DNA of 43,079 nt from an uncultured Saprospiraceae bacterium (lineage in GTDB: Bacteria; Bacteroidota; Bacteroidia; Chitinophagales; Saprospiraceae). Made by a program: the position numbers and the translations under genes. Below are positions 17,188 through 24,636 of this stretch, one piece after another (position 1 is the first letter of the stretch; each line of letters begins with the position of its first letter). Under the pieces are notes generated by a model. The model saw only the letters and a list, made by a program, of their open reading frames with translations, had not been told where the DNA came from and searched no databases. The DNA lies in the NCBI GenBank assembly GCA_938015805.1, contig CALLXF010000046.1, positions 1-43,079 on the forward strand, written 5' to 3'.

Positions 17188-17950
17188 CATACATACCAAT
17201 GCAAATATCGGAAAGAATGTAGAGGTAGGTTCTTTTGTGACCATAGAAGAAAATGTGGTGATAGGAGATGGTACTTGGATAGGTCCTAACGCAGTTATAT
17301 TAAATGGTTCTAGAATTGGGAAAAACTGTAAAGTATTTCCGGGAGCTATCATAGGAAGTATACCTCAAGATTTAAAATTTGCTGGAGAAGATTCCACGAT
17401 AGAAATAGGAAATAACACCATCGTTAGAGAATATTGCACTTTAAACCGAGGAACTAAGGCCAATGAAAAAACATCGATTGGTAATAATGTGTTACTCATG
17501 GCTTATGTGCATGTTGCTCATGACTGTATCATAGGTAATAACTGTATCCTAGCAAATGGGGTAAATATGGCTGGTCATATAGAATTAGAAGATCATGTAA
17601 TTATTGGGGGTATGACAGCAATGCATCAGTTTGTAAAAGTAGGAGAGCATTCTATGATTGGAGGTGGATCTTTAGTACGTAAAGATGTGCCACCCTATAT
17701 TAAAGCTGCTAGAGAACCCTTATCCTATGTAGGCGTAAATTCTATCGGGCTGAGAAGAAGAGGGTTTACTAATGAGCAGATAAACCACATCCTAGACATC
17801 TATAGGATATTATTTGTAAAAGGCTATAGTTTAAATAAAGCTAAAGCTATAGTAGAAACGACGATAAATGCGACCCCGGAAAGAGAAAAAATTCTCAATT
17901 TTATCGAAGCCGCAGATCGTGGGATCATGAAGGGTTTTAGAAATATGTAA
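17180..17950 (+). CDS. lpxA: Acyl-ACP--UDP-N-acetylglucosamine O-acyltransferase LpxA
   Basis: LpxA catalyses the first lipid A step in the cytosol. Hexapeptide repeats fill residues 8-185, with the catalytic histidine in HVAHDCIIGN (His114, corresponding to E. coli His125), GGMTAMHQF and the DVPPY motif, then the C-terminal helical domain (GLRRRGFTNEQINHILDIYRILF). The start is taken as TTG at 17180, because no ATG exists in frame near the N-terminus and N-N-I-H-T-N-A-N-I-G aligns with LpxA N-termini. This start overlaps the end of lpxC-fabZ by eight bases, suggesting translational coupling. Its stop codon overlaps the next ATG by one base. Length 256 is normal. Confidence 0.95.
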   Translation: MNNIHTNANIGKNVEVGSFVTIEENVVIGDGTWIGPNAVILNGSRIGKNCKVFPGAIIGSIPQDLKFAGEDSTIEIGNNTIVREYCTLNRGTKANEKTSIGNNVLLMAYVHVAHDCIIGNNCILANGVNMAGHIELEDHVIIGGMTAMHQFVKVGEHSMIGGGSLVRKDVPPYIKAAREPLSYVGVNSIGLRRRGFTNEQINHILDIYRILFVKGYSLNKAKAIVETTINATPEREKILNFIEAADRGIMKGFRNM

Positions 17951-18573
17951 TGGAAATAATACTTGATAAAGTTGCTAAAAGATTTGGGCAGTATTACATC
18001 TTACGTAATGTCGATTATCATTTTAAATCTCATCAAATTTATGGCGTTTCTGGTTCTAATGGATCAGGGAAATCTACACTCTTAAAAGTCTTATCCGGTT
18101 ACTTATCTTTTACTAAAGGAGATATTAAGTTTTTAAAAAACGGAAAAGAGATCGGTCGTAACGATTTGTATAGCAATGTGTGTATAGTTGCTCCTTATAT
18201 AGATCTGATAGAAGATTTTGACATAAAGGAGATGTATCATTTTCATTCCTCTTTTAAGGAAATCCCTCAAGCAAAAACACTCGAAGCATTTAGGGAGATT
18301 TTAAATTATCCCGCTATAAAACCTGGAAAACTGATCAAGCATTATTCGTCGGGAATGAAAAAAAGATTGGCTCTAGCTTTAAATATATTATCCTCTTGTG
18401 ATTTATTATTGCTGGACGAACCGACCAGTTTTTTGGATGCAGATGGGATCGAGTGGTTTAATAATCTTCTCCAAAAAAATCATAGTAATAAAACGATCAT
18501 TATTGCTTCTAATGATGTTGCAGACTTTAAGTTATGTAAAGAGGTAATTACTATGAGTGAGTTAAATACCTGA
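17950..18573 (+). CDS. ABC transporter ATP-binding protein
   Basis: A single nucleotide-binding domain of 207 residues with Walker A GSNGSGKST (35-43), signature YSSGMKKRLALAL and Walker B LLLLDEPTSFLD. The switch histidine seems replaced (IIIASNDVADF), with Asn where families usually carry His. No permease gene lies beside it, so the membrane partner must be encoded elsewhere. The gene starts on the last base of the lpxA stop codon and is probably co-translated with the lipid A genes, but an envelope-lipid substrate is only inference from position. Its 3' end overlaps the convergent MerR gene by 12 bases. Confidence 0.88.
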   Translation: MEIILDKVAKRFGQYYILRNVDYHFKSHQIYGVSGSNGSGKSTLLKVLSGYLSFTKGDIKFLKNGKEIGRNDLYSNVCIVAPYIDLIEDFDIKEMYHFHSSFKEIPQAKTLEAFREILNYPAIKPGKLIKHYSSGMKKRLALALNILSSCDLLLLDEPTSFLDADGIEWFNNLLQKNHSNKTIIIASNDVADFKLCKEVITMSELNT

Positions 18574-18900
18574 GTCGAGTTTATTCCGTAACGCTATCAA
18601 CCTAGATTTTAGGTTCTCTAATTTTAATACAGCATTAGATCTATATTCGAAACCCTTATTTTTTAATTCTCTTTGAGCTCCTATAAGTGTAAATCCTCTC
18701 TCTTTTACTAGAGTATAGATTTTTTCTAATTCTCTGATATCCTTAGTTGTAAACTTGCGATCACCCTTTCTATTTTTCTGCGGCTTAAGATTTTTAAACT
18801 CCGTCTCCCAATACCTAATAAGAGAAGGAGAGACATCAAACATCTCAGCTACCTCGCCTATGGAGTAATAAAGTTTAGTAAGTTCTTTTGTAACCTGCAA
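18562..18900 (-). CDS. MerR family transcriptional regulator
   Basis: The N-terminal winged helix-turn-helix of MerR proteins is clear: YYSIGEVAEMFDVSPSLIRYWETEF, then the wing KPQKNRKGDRKFTTKDI and the dimerisation helix (YTLVKERGFTLIGAQRELK). At 112 residues it ends soon after the coiled coil and has no C-terminal effector domain or conserved metal-binding cysteines, as in the small MerR proteins found widely in Bacteroidetes. The target is unknown. It is convergent with, and overlaps, the ABC ATPase gene by 12 bases. Confidence 0.9.
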   Translation of the reverse strand: MQVTKELTKLYYSIGEVAEMFDVSPSLIRYWETEFKNLKPQKNRKGDRKFTTKDIRELEKIYTLVKERGFTLIGAQRELKNKGFEYRSNAVLKLENLKSRLIALRNKLDSGI

Positions 18901-19252
18901 TTCTATGGGTTTGTAGTAAAAATAGTATTTATTCTAAATATTATGACATATCGTAAATCTTATTAACAAGCACTATTCTTCAGGAATTTGGTCTGAATAA
19001 GGATTTTGCATTCTTCTTTATAACGTTAGATGGTCATTTTAAAAAGCAAATTATTGTTTTTCTTATGTAACTATTTTTTTACGTGTCCAGTACCGATAAA
19101 ATGGTATGCATTTTGCTTTAGGTATATGTTGTATATCAAATTATTTACATATATAATAATACATATGTATAAATAATAGTATATCAGTTTTTTATGATTT
19201 AATAGACACCTTACACAAGTTGTTAAAAGATCACAATTCATATTTAAACTGT
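18901..19252. other. Intergenic region between divergent MerR and giant T9SS protein genes
   Basis: About 350 very AT-rich bases without a gene. It should hold the promoters of both divergent genes. I found no full TTG-N17-23-TAnnTTTG promoter. A palindromic stretch lies at 19143-19174. No RNA gene was recognised. Confidence 0.6.
19143..19174. promoter_or_regulatory. AT-rich palindrome upstream of the large secreted protein
   Basis: The 12-base perfect palindrome ATACATATGTAT (19159-19170) lies within a longer imperfect inverted repeat that begins ATTTACATAT and ends ATATGTATAAAT. It lies about 80 bases before the coding start. It may be an operator or only a consequence of AT-richness. Confidence 0.3.
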
Positions 19253-22200
19253 ATGCAAAACATGAGATACACATTAAAATCGAAATTATTTTCTGCACTT
19301 AGTCTATTATTGGCAATACTTACAGTCAGCAATATTTCAGCACAAGTAACAGCAACGAATACTAATTCGTCACCAACTTGTTATGTTGAAAATTCTACTG
19401 AAACGATAAATTTTTCAGTAGATATCGGTGGAGTAGATGTAACTAACATAGTTTTTTCTGTTAACGCCGCAGGTATATCATTATCTAATCCCACTTCACC
19501 AGGGGTTTTAGTAAATCCTAATACAATAACTTACAGTCCTGGACCTTACACTCCCGGAACGCATGTTTTTACTTTTGATGTAAGTGCTGGGACTAATGTA
19601 GGAGTAGTGAATATATCAGCAACATTAGTAGGGACAGATGCATCTATTGCTAATGTTATGTATCCTTTATCTTTTGTAAGTGCAAACCCTACGACCTCTG
19701 TTACTTGTAATGATCTGGTAAATATTTCTTTAGATCCTGACTGTACTGAAGTGGTTTCACCTGATCAGATTTTAGAGGGGAGTAATTACTTTTGTCTAGA
19801 TGAGTATACAGTAGAAATTATAGATACAGATGGTACTAACCTAGGAAATATGCTAGGGTGGGAACAGGTAGGAAAAACTTTACAGGTTCAAGTTACCGGT
19901 CCTAATGATAACTCATGCTGGGGACTTATACACATAGACGATAAGGTTCCACCTCTATTTGATTGTCCTAAAAATATACTTACTACATGTGTATCGGGAA
20001 CAGAGCCAGGAGCTGCAATTTCTCCTAAGGTTTATATTAATAATCAGCATAATTTCATGATTACAAATAATATCCCTTTTACAACAGGAGCTTCTGTGGT
20101 TAGTGATCTTCCTGGTGCAGTGATAAGTTCGGCAGGGATAAATGTAAGTTTAGATATAGATCATCCAGCTCAGAACGAGTTAGTAATACAGCTGATATCT
20201 CCAGAGGGAACAGTAGCGAGTTTTACTGATTTTGACGGTCAAGACTTTTCTGATTTTAATGGTGAAGATCCTAATGGAACATGGGAAGTAAGAATCATGG
20301 ATAATGTCGTAGGAAACGATGGTGCTCTAGAAGGAGTATCTTTTATTATCAACCAGACAGGTGGTACGGTGATGTTTCCTATTACCGGAGGTACGGTTAC
20401 CTCATTAGGAAATCAGTTATATCAGGTGTCTAGAGGTTTTGATGCTTGTTCTCAGTCTACTTTAATGTATACGGATTTAACTACCGAACCTGGATGTACA
20501 TCAGACTTTTTAGAGATTATTACTCGATCTTGGATAGCAGAAGATGCTCACGGAAATATCTCTACTTGTGATCAGACCATAAATGTATATCGTACAGATT
20601 TATCGACATTAGTTTGGCCACCTGATTATGACGGCATAGATCAGCCTGCATTGTCATGCGAATTATACGGTGCAACAGAACCGCCATTATCAGTAACTGG
20701 AGTTCCTAGTGGTGACTTTTGTGGAAATATTGAAATCTTTGATCCAGAAGATACTCGTTTAGATATTTGTGAAAATTCATATAAAATAATTAGACGTTGG
20801 AAAATTATAGACTGGTGTGATGGTGAGATATTAGAACATGATCAAACTATAAAAGTAGAAAATAATGTGCTTTCGATTTCTTGCCCACCTGTGCAAAATA
20901 TATCGACTCATCCTTACTCATGTACTGGAGTGTATGATGTAGTACCGGCTACTATTACAGGTAGATGTAGTAGTTTATCTAATATTTCTTATAGTGTTTC
21001 CTATGCTTACGGTGATGGATCCACTACACCGCCAGCGGGTACGATTTATTACACAGCTAATGTATCTGGAAATCAGAGCTCGGGATATCAGATATCTGGT
21101 TTACCTATCGGTAGATCATGGATAAAGTATACCTATTCTGATCTTTGTGGAAATTTAGTAGATTGTGTAGGCGAGGTAGATGTAACAGACGAGATTATTC
21201 CTCATCCTGTGTGCCATGAACATACAGTAGTCGCAATAGATGGATTTGGACTTGCGATTGCAGATGCCATTTCTTTTGATAATGGTAGTACTGATAATTG
21301 TGAGGTGGACTATGTAGAAGTTAGAAAGTTATCTAACTTATGCGCAGGAGTAAGTATGACTTTTGGCCCTCAGGCTACTTTCTGTTGTGATGAGATAGGC
21401 ACTACAGTTATGGTAGAGATGAGAGTATGGGATACTTCTGGCAATTCTAATACCTGTATGGTGGAAGTAGAGGTTCAGGATAATTTACCGCCTTATATTA
21501 CTTCATGTCCTGATGATTTAACTTTAAATTGTTTCTCTGATGCATATTTGAGTGATGCCTCTGGAGTTCCTACATTTATTGATAATTGTAATGCAATTTT
21601 ACAAGCACCAGAATATAATGTAGATATAGATGATTGTGGCGAAGGAAGTGTTATTAAAACCTTTACCGTAATAGATGATCAAGGACAAAAAGATGTGTGT
21701 CAGCAAGAGTTTACTATACGTAATAGTGATCGTTTTGACATCAATGATATAGATTTCCCTGATGATTATGATGTGGATGTTTGTTTAGGTGAGGATGCTC
21801 TACAACCTGAGTTTTTACCGATCCCTAATGGGTTTCCTATTTTAACCTCTGACGCTTGTGATATGGTAGCAGCAAGTCCAGTAGATCAGGTATTTCCTTT
21901 AAATTCTGGTGGAATTAAAATTCTTAGAACATGGACGGTGATCGATTGGTGTCAGTTTGATTTAAATACAGGAGAGGGGCAGTGGTCTATGACTCAGGTT
22001 ATAAAATGTAACGAAGTAAACGAAGGAAATCTAAGCATAGGAGGTAGAGTTACTAATGAGTACGACGATATAGTAAACAATGTAGAAATAGAAATAAATG
22101 CAGATTTAGATAATTTTCCTAAAACTATTATCAATGATGCATCTGTAGGTAGCTTTTACTTCCAAGAGTTAGAAGCTGGAGAATCTTACACTCTAAGTTC

Positions 22201-23263
22201 ATTTAAAGAAGATGAAGCGATCAATGGAGTTTCGACTTTAGACCTTGTTTTAATTCAAAGACATATTTTACAATCTGCTTTTTTAAATTCACCTTACAAA
22301 GTAATCGCAGCTGATATCGATAATAATGAGAGAGTAACGCCATTAGATTTGATCCATCTTAGAAAATTAATTTTAGGAGTAAGAAGCACATTTCCTGGTG
22401 ATCAAGAGGCATGGAGATTTGTAGAAAAAGATTATGTGTTTGCTGATAGCGTTAATCCGTGGCCTTTTCCAGAAAGTATTGATGTATTAGGACTTACTTC
22501 TCAGCGTTTAAACGAAAACTTTATAGGAATAAAAATCGGTGATGTAACAGGTGATGCAGATCCTGTAAACTTCGGTAGAAATGTCAGTAATCGTAATAAC
22601 GGAGCTTTAAGTCTATTTGTAAATGATATTGAAGCAAGTGATAACGATAAAATAGAAGTTCCTATTTACGCTGAGAATTTTAATTCTATTTATGGATTCC
22701 AGTTTACCATAGAAGTAAATACTGAGATCGCATCGGTTTTAGATGTGAAGTCAACTCTGGAAGGAATGGATGAGGGTAATTTTGCGATCCTAGATCAGCA
22801 AACAATAAGCGTATCATGGAATACTAATGATCCATTATCGGTATCCGCGGATAAAGCCGTATTTACATTAGTGCTAGAAGGAAAAAATTCTGAGAATATA
22901 GAAAATGCGATAAACATAACTTCTAATGTTACTAGGGCAGAAGCCTATAATCAAGATATGGAAATAATGAATGTTACCATGAGAGATCAAGCTTCTGCAA
23001 ATAGCCTAGTCTTGCATCAGAATAGACCTAACCCGTTTACGGGAAGCACTGTTGTATCATTTGAAATACCAAATGCTTCTGATGTAACCATCTCGGTTTA
23101 TGATGTAAATGGTAGATTATTGCTTTCTGACACAGATGTTTATTCAAAAGGGTACAATGAAATAATCCTTAGTGAGGAAGATATAAATGCTAAAGGCCTT
23201 ATGTACTACACAGTAGAGACGGCTTATGGAACTTTGAGTAAAAAGATGATAAGCTTAAAATAA
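19253..23263 (+). CDS. Giant T9SS-secreted multidomain protein with P-domain, dockerin-like and cohesin-like modules
   Basis: A signal peptide (KLFSALSLLLAILTVSNISAQ) precedes a surface protein of about 1,335 residues. An N-terminal Ig-like region is followed at about 280-370 by a proprotein-convertase P-domain (VSLDIDHPAQNELVIQLISP, DPNGTWEVRIMDN). Several HYR-like segments come next, with cysteines and the recurring W-x-I-x-DWC motif (RRWKIIDWC, RTWTVIDWC). A carboxypeptidase-regulatory-like repeat lies near 930-985. A dockerin-like pair follows (STLDLVLIQRHIL, DIDNNERVTPLDLIHLRKLIL, IKIGDVTGDA; about 985-1100), then a cohesin-like domain (about 1112-1240) and a T9SS type A sorting domain from RPNPFTGSTVVSFEIP to the end. 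Start codons at 19253 and 19262 are both possible; an upstream TTG is unlikely. An adhesive or matrix role is inferred. Confidence 0.88.
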   Translation: MQNMRYTLKSKLFSALSLLLAILTVSNISAQVTATNTNSSPTCYVENSTETINFSVDIGGVDVTNIVFSVNAAGISLSNPTSPGVLVNPNTITYSPGPYTPGTHVFTFDVSAGTNVGVVNISATLVGTDASIANVMYPLSFVSANPTTSVTCNDLVNISLDPDCTEVVSPDQILEGSNYFCLDEYTVEIIDTDGTNLGNMLGWEQVGKTLQVQVTGPNDNSCWGLIHIDDKVPPLFDCPKNILTTCVSGTEPGAAISPKVYINNQHNFMITNNIPFTTGASVVSDLPGAVISSAGINVSLDIDHPAQNELVIQLISPEGTVASFTDFDGQDFSDFNGEDPNGTWEVRIMDNVVGNDGALEGVSFIINQTGGTVMFPITGGTVTSLGNQLYQVSRGFDACSQSTLMYTDLTTEPGCTSDFLEIITRSWIAEDAHGNISTCDQTINVYRTDLSTLVWPPDYDGIDQPALSCELYGATEPPLSVTGVPSGDFCGNIEIFDPEDTRLDICENSYKIIRRWKIIDWCDGEILEHDQTIKVENNVLSISCPPVQNISTHPYSCTGVYDVVPATITGRCSSLSNISYSVSYAYGDGSTTPPAGTIYYTANVSGNQSSGYQISGLPIGRSWIKYTYSDLCGNLVDCVGEVDVTDEIIPHPVCHEHTVVAIDGFGLAIADAISFDNGSTDNCEVDYVEVRKLSNLCAGVSMTFGPQATFCCDEIGTTVMVEMRVWDTSGNSNTCMVEVEVQDNLPPYITSCPDDLTLNCFSDAYLSDASGVPTFIDNCNAILQAPEYNVDIDDCGEGSVIKTFTVIDDQGQKDVCQQEFTIRNSDRFDINDIDFPDDYDVDVCLGEDALQPEFLPIPNGFPILTSDACDMVAASPVDQVFPLNSGGIKILRTWTVIDWCQFDLNTGEGQWSMTQVIKCNEVNEGNLSIGGRVTNEYDDIVNNVEIEINADLDNFPKTIINDASVGSFYFQELEAGESYTLSSFKEDEAINGVSTLDLVLIQRHILQSAFLNSPYKVIAADIDNNERVTPLDLIHLRKLILGVRSTFPGDQEAWRFVEKDYVFADSVNPWPFPESIDVLGLTSQRLNENFIGIKIGDVTGDADPVNFGRNVSNRNNGALSLFVNDIEASDNDKIEVPIYAENFNSIYGFQFTIEVNTEIASVLDVKSTLEGMDEGNFAILDQQTISVSWNTNDPLSVSADKAVFTLVLEGKNSENIENAINITSNVTRAEAYNQDMEIMNVTMRDQASANSLVLHQNRPNPFTGSTVVSFEIPNASDVTISVYDVNGRLLLSDTDVYSKGYNEIILSEEDINAKGLMYYTVETAYGTLSKKMISLK

Positions 23264-23288
23264 ATTTTTCTAAAAACACTACTTAAAA

Positions 23289-23322
23289 CAAAAAGGGAGG
23301 CTGATAAAGCTTCCCTTTTTTT
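23289..23322. terminator. Bidirectional terminator after the giant T9SS gene
   Basis: AAAAGGGAGGCT and AGCTTCCCTTTT form a 12-base stem (one G-T pair) around a short loop. An A tract on the left and a T tract on the right let it serve both this gene and the convergent M23 peptidase gene. Confidence 0.88.
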
Positions 23323-23396
23323 ATTCATGGTTTTCGCAAGTGATTTGCCGGATTATAACGTCCCGGAAAATAAGACATATAATGCCTTATGCTATT

Positions 23397-24383
23397 TTAG
23401 TGAAAGGATTGATTTTCCACTTTAGATTTTTTAACTAACTCTTGGTATTCTTCAGGTGATAATCCATCCATCACGTAGTCTATCGGATTTACACTTTTAC
23501 CATTTTTTATAATTTCGTAATGACAGTGAGGGGCAGTAGATAAACCTGTATTTCCTACAGTTCCTATTTGCTGTCCTTTGGTTACTTTTTCTCCTTTTTT
23601 GACCATTATTTTCTCCATGTGTGCATAGAGCGTTTCGTATCCATAACCGTGATCGATTACTACGCTATATCCATAACCTCCTCGCTTCTTTTTAGAAATC
23701 TTCTTTACTCGACCGTCTCCTGTAGCTTGTATCGGTGTTCCTTTAGGAGCGGTGAAATCTATTCCTTTATGGAATTTTTTTACTTTATGGATCGGATGTA
23801 TTCTCCATCCATAACCAGACATGTATCTGATCTTTCTTTTTAGTTGGTCTTCTTGAACAGGTTTTATGGAAGGTATAGAAGAAAGTTTTTCTTTCCTATC
23901 CATGGCCATATTATAAATGGTATCTAGAGACCGTTTCTGTAACTCTAATTTATATTTTAACTTTTCTACTTTGAGCTCTGACTCTTTCATTAAATCCCCC
24001 GACTGCCCAAAATTCTCTAAATGTTGGAATCGATCTGTACCTCCAGTACCTCCTTCCCATACGGACTCATCGATTGGGTTTAACCCAAAAATAATCCTAT
24101 GCACCTCGGCATCTTTTTCTTGAAGGCTTTCTAAGTCGTTAGCAATTTTTTGTAACTCATCATTTATAGAAGCATAATTATACTGTAACTCAGTGATATG
24201 TCTATCTAAAGATTTTTCTTTTGGAGAAGGGAAAAAAGAGTAAAATAAAAGAGCTACGGCTATGGAGGTAATACTAATCGCAGAAAAAAGTCCACTATAC
24301 CTTTTTAATTTTTGTATTGGACTACGCTTCACCTTTTCATACTGTAAAGTTTGAGGATTGAAAACGTAATTTTTGTTGCTCAT
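23397..24383 (-). CDS. M23 family metallopeptidase (LytM-like, inner-membrane anchored)
   Basis: Murein endopeptidases of this family cut peptide cross-links in peptidoglycan. The protein has a cytosolic basic N-terminus, one transmembrane span at about 33-50, and a periplasmic coiled-coil region (60-165). The LytM domain follows from about 190: zinc ligands His205 and Asp209 (FHKGIDF), His255 (YAHME) and the HxH pair His286/His288 (APHCHYEI). All metal and catalytic positions are present, so activity is expected. The N-terminal 'YVFNPQTLQYEKV' segment is common to Bacteroidetes M23 proteins. A well-formed promoter lies 70 bases upstream (24455-24484). It is divergent from alaS. Confidence 0.93.
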   Translation of the reverse strand: MSNKNYVFNPQTLQYEKVKRSPIQKLKRYSGLFSAISITSIAVALLFYSFFPSPKEKSLDRHITELQYNYASINDELQKIANDLESLQEKDAEVHRIIFGLNPIDESVWEGGTGGTDRFQHLENFGQSGDLMKESELKVEKLKYKLELQKRSLDTIYNMAMDRKEKLSSIPSIKPVQEDQLKRKIRYMSGYGWRIHPIHKVKKFHKGIDFTAPKGTPIQATGDGRVKKISKKKRGGYGYSVVIDHGYGYETLYAHMEKIMVKKGEKVTKGQQIGTVGNTGLSTAPHCHYEIIKNGKSVNPIDYVMDGLSPEEYQELVKKSKVENQSFH

Positions 24384-24454
24384 AATACTATGTTGAAGAA
24401 TTCGTATTTTTGTTTAGGAACTGGAATAACGAATAATTCACGGGATAAGATGAA

Positions 24455-24484
24455 CAAAAATAACTTTCGACAGCTGATAAACAA
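24455..24484 (-). promoter_or_regulatory. Bacteroidetes-type promoter for the M23 peptidase gene
   Basis: On the minus strand TTG (24484-24482) is followed after 19 bases by TATTTTTG (24462-24455), an exact match to TAnnTTTG with the preferred spacing. It lies 72 bases upstream of the M23 ATG. Confidence 0.6.
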
Positions 24485-24531
24485 AATATTCCCTGTTTAA
24501 ATTAAAAAAAAACATATAACAAATAATCATA

Positions 24532-24560
24532 TTGGTAATTATCTGATTATCTTATCTTTC
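24532..24560 (+). promoter_or_regulatory. Candidate promoter for alaS
   Basis: TTG at 24532-24534, an 18-base spacer, then TATCTTTC, one mismatch from TAnnTTTG. It ends 76 bases before the alaS ATG. The leader in between contains the 8-base palindrome TTCGCGAA. Confidence 0.42.
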
Positions 24561-24636
24561 TGAGTATTTGTACATTCGCGAAAGCGTTACTATTACATTA
24601 AATAAATTTATAATATATAATTAATTGAATTTGTGA

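Noticed and set aside
19220-19252. TTG start for the giant secreted protein
   Set aside because: It adds a charged stretch before the signal peptide; ATG codons at 19253 and 19262 give a normal N-terminus.
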